Assembly (NCBI RefSeq): GCF_014836885.1
Contig: NZ_JACSPY010000006.1
Location: 124,001-188,000 of the forward strand
From: Brevibacterium gallinarum
Lineage (GTDB): Bacteria > Actinomycetota > Actinomycetes > Actinomycetales > Brevibacteriaceae
Direction of reading: 5' to 3'
DNA length: 64,000 bases
A program made the translations under genes and the position numbers. This document shows positions 43,695-51,367 of this stretch, in pieces. Positions within the stretch are counted from its first letter, which is position 1, and each line of letters begins with the position of its first letter. A model generated the notes under the pieces. It worked only from the letters and a program-made list of their open reading frames with translations, had not been told where the DNA came from and searched no databases.

Positions 43695-45113
43695 ATGGAG
43701 TACACCCCCTACACCCTGATCGTGGACATCGGCCTCATCTCGGCGCTGCTGCTCATCGGCAAGATCATCCGCGCCTACACCCGCCCGGTGCAGAGCCTGC
43801 TCATCCCCTCGGCGATCACCGCCGGCATCCTCGGCCTCATCTTCGGGCCCGCGGTGCTCGGCTGGCTGCCCTTCAGCGACCAGCTCGGCACCTACTCGAC
43901 GATCCTCATCGCCGTCGTCTTCGGTGCGATGCCCTACAGCATGGAGTTCTCCGGCCGGGTGCTCAAGGGAGCCCGGGCGATGTGGTCCTTCTCCACCGGC
44001 ATGTACGTCCTGCAGTGGGGTGCGGCAGTGCTCTTCGGCCTCATCGTGCTCGCCTTTCTCTTCGACACCCCCGACTGGTTCGGGCTCATGCTGCCCGTCG
44101 GCTGGGTCGGCGGCTTCGGCACGGCTGCCGCGATCGGCGGCAGCCTGGAGGACAGCGGCCAGGAAGCGGCGATGACACTCGGCTTCACGTCCGCGACGAT
44201 CGGCACACTCGTGGCGATCATCGGCGGGATCATCATGGCCAAATGGGGTGCCAAGACCGGGCGCACCGCCGAGATCGGCGACACCTCCGAACTGCCCGAG
44301 GAGCTGCGCACCGGCCTCATCTCGATCATCGGCCAGCGCCCGGCCATCGGGCACGCCACCTCCTCACCGTCGTCACTCGAGCCGCTGGCCATGCACGTCT
44401 CCGTCATCGGCATGACGGTGCTCGGCGCCTACGGTCTGCAGCAGGGCGTGACCGCACTGTTCCCCGAGGTCAGCATCCCGCTGTTCGCGCTCGCCTTCGT
44501 CGTCGGCATGGCCGGCCGCGGGATCCTGGAGGTGACCAACGGCAAGAAGTACGTCGATCAGGACACCGTATCGGCTGTCTCCGGCTCCGCCACCGACTTC
44601 CTCGTGGCCTTCGGCGTCGCCTCGATCGTCCCGGCGATCGTCGCCGACTACGCAATCCCGCTCATCATCCTCATGGTCTTCGGGTTCGTGTACTGCTTCA
44701 TCATCTTCCGCTTCGTCAGCCCGGCGATGTTCGGCGAACAGTGGATCGAGCGCGGCATCTTCGGCTGGGGCTGGTCGACCGCCTCGGTCGCCACTGCGAT
44801 CGCGCTGCTCAAGATCGTCGACCCGGAGATGAAGTCGAAGACGATCGAGGAGTTCGGCGTCGCCTACGTCGGCTACTCGCCGTTCGAGATCGGCATGACG
44901 ATTGCGGCACCGCTGCTCATCATCGCCGGATTCACCTGGCCCTACGCCATCGTCGTCACCCTCGGCGGCATCGCGATCTTCGTACTCGCTTTCATCCTCG
45001 GCTGGACGAAGAACGGCGATGAGGACGACGAGGGTGAGGAAGCCGAGGCCGCGTCAGAAGAACCGGCAGGCGGCTCGCACGCCAGCGGGCTGCCGGACAA
45101 ACCCACCGGCTGA
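43695..45113 (+). CDS. GltS-type sodium/glutamate symporter-like permease
   Basis: A 472-residue membrane transporter with about 11-12 helices arranged as two repeats. The family pattern appears in LLLIGKIIRAYTRPVQSLLIPSAI (quoted in part: IPSAITAGILGLIFGP), MLPVGWVGGFGTAAAIGGSL with a Gly-rich reentrant-loop segment, and SVIGMTVLGAYGLQQG. The C-terminal 35 residues are acidic and cytoplasmic. ATG 43695 is placed by AGGAGGAC at good spacing, so the longer open frame is rejected. Glutamate or another dicarboxylic amino acid with sodium is the likely substrate, by family. Confidence 0.83.
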   Translation: MEYTPYTLIVDIGLISALLLIGKIIRAYTRPVQSLLIPSAITAGILGLIFGPAVLGWLPFSDQLGTYSTILIAVVFGAMPYSMEFSGRVLKGARAMWSFSTGMYVLQWGAAVLFGLIVLAFLFDTPDWFGLMLPVGWVGGFGTAAAIGGSLEDSGQEAAMTLGFTSATIGTLVAIIGGIIMAKWGAKTGRTAEIGDTSELPEELRTGLISIIGQRPAIGHATSSPSSLEPLAMHVSVIGMTVLGAYGLQQGVTALFPEVSIPLFALAFVVGMAGRGILEVTNGKKYVDQDTVSAVSGSATDFLVAFGVASIVPAIVADYAIPLIILMVFGFVYCFIIFRFVSPAMFGEQWIERGIFGWGWSTASVATAIALLKIVDPEMKSKTIEEFGVAYVGYSPFEIGMTIAAPLLIIAGFTWPYAIVVTLGGIAIFVLAFILGWTKNGDEDDEGEEAEAASEEPAGGSHASGLPDKPTG

Positions 45114-45136
45114 CCGTGCGAAAGCCCCGGAGCCAG

Positions 45137-45197
45137 AAAGTTAGAAAAGTTATTCACGGTAAAACGGTCGTGAACCATGAATAACTTTTCTAACTTT
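45137..45197. repeat. AT-rich inverted repeat with 24-base arms
   Basis: The arm 45137-45160 (AAAGTTAGAAAAGTTATTCA then CGGT) is repeated inverted at 45174-45197 with one mismatch; 13 bases separate the arms, and TTCAC/GTGAA lies at the centre. It is strikingly AT-rich for this genome. It sits between the convergent GltS and membrane-protein genes, where a bidirectional terminator could be, but it lacks a G+C-rich stem. Confidence 0.9.
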
Positions 45198-45233
45198 TCC
45201 GCTGGGCGGACCGAGCAGGCAGTGACGCGCCTT

Positions 45234-45863
45234 TTATGACTGACGCTGCAGCTCGGCGCGCTCCTGGCGGCGCAGCACGACACCGCGGATGCTGCCCATG
45301 GCGATGAGGGTGATCGTCAGCAGCACTGCCCCGAGGGCGAAGAGCGGGGAGGCATCGGCCTGGGCGAGGGCGAGCTGGAAGACGATGATCGACAGCAGTG
45401 AGGCGCAGAAGGCCGGGATCGTCCAGTTCGCCGACAGGCGCGCCGCGATCGAGATGAGCACCACCGCACCGGCCGGGGCGGCAAGCACCGAGACCATCCA
45501 GACGCACAGCACCACCAGACCGGCCACGAGTGCCGAGGGCGGTCCGACATAGGACTCCTCGCGCTCCATCGGGTCGTGCTGGATGGCGGCCGGCAGCATC
45601 GCGAGGGCGAGCGTGCCGAGACTGACGTCGACGATGAGGTGCACGCTCGGGATGCCCGGCTGGATGGCCCGGCCGAGCGCGGCACCGGAATTCAGCTGCA
45701 GCCAGTGATAGGCCGCGCACATCATGACCCCGGAGACTGCCGCCAGCCAGAACAGCACCATGGTCCGGGTGCGCGAGCGCAGCGGCTGGGGCGCCCGGAC
45801 GGCAGGGCGGGAGCCGGTGGCTGCCGGGTGGCGGGGCGAGTCCGCAGAACGGCTACTATTCAT
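45234..45863 (-). CDS. Multi-span membrane protein of unknown function
   Basis: A 209-residue protein with five or six hydrophobic segments: TMVLFWLAAVSGVMMCA at about 32-50, LIVDVSLGTLALAMLP, ALVAGLVVLCVWMVSVL, IPAFCASLLSIIVFQLAL and PLFALGAVLLTITLIAM. The N-terminal 30 residues are basic and Ser-rich and would face the cytoplasm. No catalytic motif is seen. ATG 45863 is chosen; the longer frame is non-coding in character. It is divergent from the CPBP protease gene and convergent with GltS. It could resemble the sensor part of a histidine kinase, but no kinase domain is present. Confidence 0.65.
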   Translation of the reverse strand: MNSSRSADSPRHPAATGSRPAVRAPQPLRSRTRTMVLFWLAAVSGVMMCAAYHWLQLNSGAALGRAIQPGIPSVHLIVDVSLGTLALAMLPAAIQHDPMEREESYVGPPSALVAGLVVLCVWMVSVLAAPAGAVVLISIAARLSANWTIPAFCASLLSIIVFQLALAQADASPLFALGAVLLTITLIAMGSIRGVVLRRQERAELQRQS

Positions 45864-45974
45864 ATGAGGAACTCTACGAGCCCGACCCGAGAACTCGCCG
45901 TGCCACGCCTCGGTGCCGGCTGTCCGTGTCTGTGTCGAGTGACCACCTGCCAGAAGGGAGAGGCGACGGGCCGC

Positions 45975-46940
45975 ATGCGCAAGATCCATCAGCCTCCCTA
46001 CTACGATCCGGCCAAAGCGCCGGTGTTCCGCTACTTCCGGATGGCCGAGACGTATCCGCACATCCGCTGGTGGCGCCCGCTGCTCGTCGGGGTGCTGACG
46101 ATCGTGTACTTCCTGCTCTTCTCCAGCCTCATCATCACCCCGGTGATCCTGCTTTCGGAGCACTTCGCCCCGAGCCTCTTCGATCCGGCTCGCCGGGAGG
46201 GCGCCCCGCTCTTGGCCAGCCCGGTCTCGCTGTTCTTCACCGTGCTCGTCACCATCGCTCTCATCCCCGCGTGCCTGCTGGCGATGAACGTCTCCGGCCG
46301 TCCGCTGGGCACCCTGTATTCGGTCGAGGGCCGGTTCAGGTGGCGGCTGTTCGGCCGCAGCTTCTTGCTCGCGGTGCTCATCACGGTGCCGATCACCTCA
46401 CTGCTCATGATTTTCGACCCGGTCGCCCACGACCACTTCCGGTGGCCGGATCACAACGGCTTCATCCTCATCGTCATCACCCTGCTGCTCGTGCCGATGC
46501 AGGCCGCAGGCGAGGAGCTCGTCTTCCGCGGAATCCTCGGGCAGATGATCGGCTCGTGGCTGGCGCACCCGGTCTGGCCGATCCTGCTGCCGCTGCCGCT
46601 GCTCATCGTCGGGCAGAACTACGGGATCGTCAGCCAGGTCGACATTGCGATCTTCGCCCTCGGTGCCGGGTTCGTCACCTGGGCGACCGGCGGGCTGGAG
46701 GCCGCGATCGCCCTGCACATCGTCGGCAACGTCGTGTTCTACGCTCTGGCCGCCTTCAATCTGCTGCTGCCCAACAGCCTCGACGGCGGGTCGATGGTCC
46801 AGCTGCTCGTCTCCACCCTCATCGTCGTCATCTACTCGACCCTCGTCGTCACCCACCACGACGCCGTCAAGTACCCCAATCACGCCCGTGCCCAGCCCGG
46901 TGCGCTCGAGGGCCGGGTCATCAGTCCCGGCGGCATCTGA
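45975..46940 (+). CDS. CPBP-family intramembrane metalloprotease (CAAX-protease-like)
   Basis: A 321-residue membrane protein with about eight helices. The first CPBP motif EExxxR is GEELVFRG near residue 180 and the last motif HxxxN is ALHIVGN near 247. The middle motif, normally FxxxH, reads LLIVGQNYG here, so the His appears to be replaced by Gln or Asn; activity is uncertain. Bacterial members are linked to bacteriocin immunity or processing. ATG 45975 lies after GGGAGAGG; a GTG upstream is also possible. It is the first gene in the direction of the kinase operon but has its own 5' region. Confidence 0.82.
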   Translation: MRKIHQPPYYDPAKAPVFRYFRMAETYPHIRWWRPLLVGVLTIVYFLLFSSLIITPVILLSEHFAPSLFDPARREGAPLLASPVSLFFTVLVTIALIPACLLAMNVSGRPLGTLYSVEGRFRWRLFGRSFLLAVLITVPITSLLMIFDPVAHDHFRWPDHNGFILIVITLLLVPMQAAGEELVFRGILGQMIGSWLAHPVWPILLPLPLLIVGQNYGIVSQVDIAIFALGAGFVTWATGGLEAAIALHIVGNVVFYALAAFNLLLPNSLDGGSMVQLLVSTLIVVIYSTLVVTHHDAVKYPNHARAQPGALEGRVISPGGI

Positions 46941-47039
46941 CATGGCCGGTGGGCCGGCGCCGAGGTGGGGGAGACCGAGTGGGGAAAACCCGACTTGGGA
47001 GGATGGTTGGCTCCATGTCCGGCAGGGTCGCAGCGACAA

Positions 47040-47045
47040 TACAGT
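47040..47045 (+). promoter_or_regulatory. -10 box for the histidine kinase gene (leaderless)
   Basis: TACAGT lies six bases before ATG 47052. The transcription start would coincide with the start codon, and there is no ribosome site, so a leaderless mRNA is predicted for the kinase operon. Confidence 0.5.
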
Positions 47046-47051
47046 GAAGCT

Positions 47052-48710
47052 ATGAACACCACACCCGGCCCAGACAAGGCAGAGGAAGACGCTGTGCGTC
47101 CGACCATTCCCCTGCCGCAGGGCACATCGAGCACACCCTCTGAACCCGGCGCTCCCGCCCCCACTGCGGTCATTCCGCCTGAGGGGTCCGACGGGGCCGA
47201 CCGGGCTGACCAGGCTGACACAGTCAGCCAGGCTGGTCGAGCCGACGCAGCCAGCCAGGCTGACTACGTCGACGCAGCCAGCCAGGCTGACCCCGCTGAT
47301 GCGTCCGAGGCGGCCACCGCCTCGGGCACGGCAGCAGGCGCAGGAAGCACCCCGCCGGCACCCCCGGCACCTGTCCCGGGTGCGGCAGAGACCCCGGCCC
47401 CGGCACCGACGGCTGCCGAGCTGACCGAGCGGAAGTGGCGCAAGGGCTACCCCGGCTTCTTCGGCATCGCCAACGTCGTCGTCTCCGGCGTGCTCGCGGT
47501 CGCATGGCTGTGGCTGCCGATCGCCGTGCTCTTCGTCGGTCTCAGCGGCCTGTTCGCACTCGGGCTCGGACTCATCGCCCTGTTCCTGTGGTTCCTGCTG
47601 CAGCGCGGGATCAACCGCGTCGAACGCTTCCGCGCCGAGGCGATCTACGGTGACGGCATCGCCTCAGCCCCGACACCCGAGTCGGCCTATGCGCCGGGCT
47701 TCAGCCGGTTCATGCACAACCAGTGGCTGGTGTTCAAGTCCCCCAGCTTCTGGCGCTCGACCGCCCACCACTACATCAAGGTGATCTACGGCGGTTTCGT
47801 CTGCGGGCTCGCCGCGGTCGGCCTGACCTTCGCCGGACTGCTCGCCGCTGCGGCGCTCAACCCTGAGTTCCTCGCCGGGCAGGTGGGCGAGTTCTCCCGC
47901 CTCGGCAGCGGCCTCATCGCCCTGGCTGCCGTCATCTCCACCGTCCTCATCCTGCTGCTGAGCCCCTACCCGGACCGTGCGCTCGACCGTGCTCTGCTGC
48001 CTCCGACGCGCACCGAGGCGCTGCGCGCTGAGGTCAAGACCCTCGACCGGGCGCGCGCCGGAGCCGTCGACGCCGCGACGAGCGAGCGGCTGCGCATCGA
48101 ACGCGACCTCCACGACGGCGTGCAGCCGATGCTCGTGGCGACGTCGATGAAGCTTGGGATGGCCAAGGCCAAGATGGACACCGATCCCGAGGCGGCCAAG
48201 GCGCTGCTGACCGAGGCGCACGCTGAGTCGAAGGCGGCGATCACCGAGCTGCGCCAGCTCGCCCGCGGCATCCACCCGGCCGTGCTCAGCGACCGCGGCC
48301 TCGACGCAGCCGTCTCGGCCCTGGCCGCCCGCTGCGCCGTCCCGGTCCGTGTCACCGTCGACCTCGTCGATCACTCTGCCGTCCAGCTCGCCGGTGCCAC
48401 CGGTCCGGTGCCCCCGACGAGGGTGAGCAGCGAAGCAGAGGCGGTGGCCTACTTCGTCGTCGCTGAGGCGCTGACGAACGTGAGCAAGCACTCGCTGGCC
48501 ACTGAGGCTCGCGTCGGCATCCACGTGCGCGACGGCCGGCTGCACATCAGCGTCAGCGACAACGGCCGCGGCGGCGCCCGCGTCGACCCGGCGGTCGGGT
48601 CGGGGCTGGCCGGGTTGGCCGACCGTGTGACCGCAGCACGCGGCACATGGGCCCTGACCAGCCCGGTCGGCGGCCCGACGACCCTTGTTGTGGAGGTGCC
48701 ATGCGCATAA
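47052..48710 (+). CDS. Two-component sensor histidine kinase (HisKA_3 type)
   Basis: A 552-residue membrane kinase. Residues 1-125 are a disordered, repeat-rich cytoplasmic region (SQADxxDAA nonapeptides at 58-84). A putative sensor module with about four helices spans 135-310. The dimerisation helix has RLRIERDLHDGVQPMLV with the phospho-accepting His H354, followed by LARGIHPAVLSDRGLDAAV. The ATPase domain has VVAEALTNVSKH (N box) and VSDNGRGG (G box). This is the NarL-type kinase class with a PutativeSensor-like input. It overlaps the regulator gene by ten bases and a DUF4097 gene follows. Confidence 0.92.
   Translation: MNTTPGPDKAEEDAVRPTIPLPQGTSSTPSEPGAPAPTAVIPPEGSDGADRADQADTVSQAGRADAASQADYVDAASQADPADASEAATASGTAAGAGSTPPAPPAPVPGAAETPAPAPTAAELTERKWRKGYPGFFGIANVVVSGVLAVAWLWLPIAVLFVGLSGLFALGLGLIALFLWFLLQRGINRVERFRAEAIYGDGIASAPTPESAYAPGFSRFMHNQWLVFKSPSFWRSTAHHYIKVIYGGFVCGLAAVGLTFAGLLAAAALNPEFLAGQVGEFSRLGSGLIALAAVISTVLILLLSPYPDRALDRALLPPTRTEALRAEVKTLDRARAGAVDAATSERLRIERDLHDGVQPMLVATSMKLGMAKAKMDTDPEAAKALLTEAHAESKAAITELRQLARGIHPAVLSDRGLDAAVSALAARCAVPVRVTVDLVDHSAVQLAGATGPVPPTRVSSEAEAVAYFVVAEALTNVSKHSLATEARVGIHVRDGRLHISVSDNGRGGARVDPAVGSGLAGLADRVTAARGTWALTSPVGGPTTLVVEVPCA
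47223..47303 (+). repeat. Three in-frame 27-nt repeats in the kinase gene
   Basis: Units at 47223-47249, 47250-47276 and 47277-47303, sharing a CAGCCAGGCTGA-type core. They encode SQAGRADAA, SQADYVDAA and SQADPADAS in the disordered N-terminus. Confidence 0.88.
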
Positions 48711-49363
48711 TCATCGCCGAAGACGCCGTGCTGCTGCGGGAGGGCCTCGTCAGGCTGCTGACGGATGCCGGACACGAGATCGTGGCAGCCGTCGGGGACG
48801 CCAACGAGTTCCTCGCTGCGATCAACACTGCCGCCCTGTCCCCGGACGGGCCGCCGGATCTGGCGATCGTCGATGTGCGGATGCCGCCGACCTTCACCGA
48901 TGAGGGGATCCGGGCTGCCGTGCTCGTGCGCTCGCAGAACCCCGAGGTCGGTGTCATCGTCCTCTCCCAGTACGTCGAGGAGCGCTACGCCCGCGACCTC
49001 ATCGCCGATAACTCCGGCGGGTTCGGCTATCTGCTCAAGGACCGCGTGGCCGATGTCGAGGACTTCCTCGCGGCCGTCTCAGAAGTCGCAGGCGGAGGCA
49101 CCGTGCTCGACCCCGAGGTCGTCAGCCAGATCCTCGTGCGCACCCGCAAGCAGGACGGTCTGTCCGACCTCACCGCCCGGGAGCGCGAGGTCCTCCAGCT
49201 CATGGCCGAGGGCAAGTCGAACTCCGCGATCGCCGGCAGTCTCTACCTCAGCGCTGGTGCTGTCGAGAAGCACATCAGCTCGATCTTCACGAAATTCGGT
49301 CTCATGGCCGACACATCAGAGAACCGCCGCGTCCTTGCCGTGCTGCGGTTCCTCGGGGCCTAG
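48701..49363 (+). CDS. NarL/LuxR-family response regulator
   Basis: A 220-residue regulator. The receiver domain has IIIAEDAVLLREGLVRLL with the acidic pocket, the phospho-accepting D58 in LAIVDVRMPP, and GFGYLLKDRVADVEDF with the conserved Lys. The C-terminal HTH is LTAREREVLQLMAEGKSNSA followed by SAGAVEKHISSIFTKFGL. It overlaps the kinase stop by ten bases, so the two are a cognate pair. ATG 48701 is chosen where the receiver starts. It lies 12 bases from the DUF4097 gene and likely regulates the same unit. Confidence 0.95.
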   Translation: MRIIIAEDAVLLREGLVRLLTDAGHEIVAAVGDANEFLAAINTAALSPDGPPDLAIVDVRMPPTFTDEGIRAAVLVRSQNPEVGVIVLSQYVEERYARDLIADNSGGFGYLLKDRVADVEDFLAAVSEVAGGGTVLDPEVVSQILVRTRKQDGLSDLTAREREVLQLMAEGKSNSAIAGSLYLSAGAVEKHISSIFTKFGLMADTSENRRVLAVLRFLGA

Positions 49364-49375
49364 GAGGTACCCGCC

Positions 49376-50662
49376 ATGTCATTCCCGCAGAACCCACACC
49401 ACAACTCCAACCAGAACCCGCACCAGAGCTCCAACCAGCCGGGCGGCCCGCACGCGCAGCCGGGACCCCAGCAGCCCTACCAGCAGCCGGGACCCCACCA
49501 GATGGGACCCCAGCAGGCAGGGCCGCACCAGGCAGGGCCGCAGCAGACAGGGCCCTACCAGCCAGGACAGCCCGGCGCCAGGCAGGTGCGTTCGAACCCG
49601 GAGACCGCCTTCCGGCCCGAGCGCGTGACCTCCGGTACCCGCACCGGGATCCGCGCAGTCATCGCGATCGTCGCGGCCCTGGCCGTCCTGCTGCCGCTGT
49701 CAGTCGGCGGGACGATGTTCGCCCAGGCCCTGCAGATCCGCCACTACGAAACGAGCGAGTCCTTCACTCCGAGTGCCGCCGGCCTGGTCGTCGACGTCCC
49801 CACCGGCGTCGTCGACATCAGCACGACCGTCGCCACCGAGGCCAAGGTGGACCTGGAGTACAACGGCACCAAGCGTCATCCCGGTCTCACGATCGAAGAG
49901 GACGCCGATGGCCGCACGGTGCTCTCCGTCTCCCGCGTGGCCGGAGGCACTTTCGGGCCGGCCGGTGACCTGCGTGTCGACGTAGAGGTGCCCGAGGAGG
50001 TAGCCGCGCAGATGCAGCTCGAAGCCCGCTCGCAGGTGTCGGCGGTGTACATCGCCGGACGGTTCGATCAGGTGCGCGCCTTCAGCGACCTCGGCGCGAT
50101 CGAAACCGAGAACCTCACCACCCGTGAGCTGACGGTGGAGACGAAGACCGGAGCTGTCGATCTCAGCGGCCGCCACGAGATCGTCAACGCCACCGCTGAG
50201 CTCGGCGTCATCAACGGGGAGGGCCTCACCGTCACCGATCAGCTCACTGCCCTCACCGATGCCGGCAGCATCGACATCGCACTCAGCACCGAGGGCGTGC
50301 CGGCCAACGGCATCGACCTGGCCACCAGCTTCGGCTCGATCGACCTGCACGTGCCGCGCCTGGCCGACGTCGCCGGCGTTGAGGCAGATGGCTACATGGT
50401 CAACACCGCAGGCAACGGCACGGCAAGTGTCAGCATCGACACCATCCGCGATGACCACGGCAAGAAGGTCGTGCCGATCAGCATCCGCAGCACCAGCGGT
50501 GCGATCTCCGTCGACTACCTGCGGAGGAGCACCTCCGGTGATCTCAGCGACCGTGGGGACGCCGACGGCCAGGACCCCGACGATCAGGATCCCGACGACC
50601 AGGACATCGACAACCAGAATCCCGGCGAACAGGACCCCGGCTCCACCGGGGGCGGTTCCTGA
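49376..50662 (+). CDS. Membrane-anchored DUF4097-type beta-helix protein with Gln/Pro/His-rich N-tail
   Basis: A 428-residue protein. Residues 1-80 are a Pro/Gln/Gly/His-rich run with GPQQAGPHQAGPQQ-type repeats, followed by a membrane helix (AVIAIVAALAVLLPLSVGG) at about 96-118. The outside part, residues 130-390, is a repetitive all-beta region typical of DUF4097 adhesin-like proteins (AVDLSGRHEIVNA, GSIDLHVPRLADV). The C-terminus is acidic and Asp/Gln-rich. The tail composition fits a cell-envelope signalling protein. It is the third gene of the kinase-regulator unit, comparable in layout to LiaFSR-type systems. Function unproven. Confidence 0.82.
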   Translation: MSFPQNPHHNSNQNPHQSSNQPGGPHAQPGPQQPYQQPGPHQMGPQQAGPHQAGPQQTGPYQPGQPGARQVRSNPETAFRPERVTSGTRTGIRAVIAIVAALAVLLPLSVGGTMFAQALQIRHYETSESFTPSAAGLVVDVPTGVVDISTTVATEAKVDLEYNGTKRHPGLTIEEDADGRTVLSVSRVAGGTFGPAGDLRVDVEVPEEVAAQMQLEARSQVSAVYIAGRFDQVRAFSDLGAIETENLTTRELTVETKTGAVDLSGRHEIVNATAELGVINGEGLTVTDQLTALTDAGSIDIALSTEGVPANGIDLATSFGSIDLHVPRLADVAGVEADGYMVNTAGNGTASVSIDTIRDDHGKKVVPISIRSTSGAISVDYLRRSTSGDLSDRGDADGQDPDDQDPDDQDIDNQNPGEQDPGSTGGGS

Positions 50663-50714
50663 CGCACAGCACTGCTGCCCGGCCCCGCCTCCGATGCGGT
50701 CGTGCAGACAACAG

Positions 50715-50763
50715 CGGCGGCGCCTGCAGAAGCCAGTAAGATGACTTCAGACAGGCGCCGCCG
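50715..50763. repeat. Perfect 12-bp inverted repeat around the csoR-like promoter
   Basis: CGGCGGCGCCTG (50715-50726) and CAGGCGCCGCCG (50752-50763) are exact reverse complements, 25 bases apart. TAAGAT at 50737-50742, a good -10, lies between the arms. The repeat could be an operator pair or, read as RNA, a hairpin ending the DUF4097 transcript. Confidence 0.8.
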
Positions 50764-50784
50764 TGGCGTTGGGAGGAGGACACG

Positions 50785-51042
50785 ATGCAGGTCAACACTG
50801 AGACGCTCAAGCCGGCGATCAACCGGCTCAAGCGGGCCAACGGTCAGCTCGCGGCCGTCATCCGGATGGTCGAAGAGGGCAACGAATGCCAGGATGTCAT
50901 CAACCAGCTCGCCGCCGTCTCCTCAGCAGTCGACCGCGCCGGATTCGCGATCATCGCCGACACGCTCCACCACTGCATCGCCGAAGGCGGAGCCGATGTC
51001 GACGTGCGCGAACTGGAGAAGATGTTCCTCTCCCTGGCCTGA
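50785..51042 (+). CDS. CsoR/RcnR-family regulator, CstR-like ligand set
   Basis: An 85-residue all-helical DNA-binding repressor. LKPAINRLKRANGQLAAVIR is the family's DNA-contact helix, and EEGNECQDVINQLAAVSSAV carries C35, the first ligand. In copper-sensing CsoR, a His four residues before the second Cys is required; here that place is T60 in ADTLHHCIAE with C64, as in the persulfide sensor CstR. The protein is therefore more likely to sense sulfane sulfur, or a metal through a changed ligand set, than copper by the classic site. ATG 50785 follows GGGAGGAGG. The candidate operator is at 51340. Confidence 0.88.
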   Translation: MQVNTETLKPAINRLKRANGQLAAVIRMVEEGNECQDVINQLAAVSSAVDRAGFAIIADTLHHCIAEGGADVDVRELEKMFLSLA

Positions 51043-51090
51043 GCCCGGTCGCGCTCAGCTGCTGCGGCTCAGCGGCCGAACTCCTGCGGC

Positions 51091-51279
51091 TCAGCGGCCG
51101 AAGAGGCGGGCGAAGAACCCGCCGCCGCTCTTGGCGCTCGCGGCCTCCTTCTCGGCCTGGGTGTGCTTGCCGTTGCACCACTGCCCGGACGGCACCTGGG
51201 CCTTGACCTGGGAGATGTGCTGGCCGCAGCCGGCCCACGTCGTCTTCTCGCACACTTTGCAGCGCACTGGTCGGCACAT
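51091..51279 (-). CDS. Small Cys-rich actinobacterial protein (CxxC, zinc-ribbon-like)
   Basis: A 62-residue protein with five cysteines: MCRPVRCKVCEKTTWAGCGQ holds C2, C7, C10 and C18, and C35 lies in SGQWCNGKH. The pattern suggests a small metal-binding or redox knuckle. The C-terminus is basic and hydrophobic (GGFFARLFGR). Comparable short proteins occur in many actinobacteria, without a defined role that I can name. AGGAAGGAGG precedes the ATG at close spacing. A strong promoter with a CsoR/CstR-type operator lies 50-85 bases upstream, so the CsoR-like gene next door is its probable regulator. Confidence 0.8.
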   Translation of the reverse strand: MCRPVRCKVCEKTTWAGCGQHISQVKAQVPSGQWCNGKHTQAEKEAASAKSGGGFFARLFGR

Positions 51280-51330
51280 GGTGTGCCTCCTTCCTGTGCT
51301 GCCGCTGAGGCAGCCTCGGGGTCTCGTACA

Positions 51331-51367
51331 CGGAAAATAATACCCTAGGGGGTATAAAGCATGTCAA
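51331..51367 (-). promoter_or_regulatory. Operator-containing promoter of the Cys-rich small protein
   Basis: Read leftward: TTGACA (51367-51362) and TATTAT (51342-51337) with 19 bases between. The spacer and -10 carry the G/C-tract near-palindrome ATACCCTAGGGGGTAT (51340-51355, plus strand), a typical CsoR/CstR-class operator. The -35 box overlaps the first codons of the rightward amidase-IDI frame. Confidence 0.75.

Noticed and set aside
45137-45197. Inverted repeat as an ordinary Rho-independent terminator
   Set aside because: The stem is AT-rich without a GC-rich core and the arms are very long; kept as an unexplained repeat instead.
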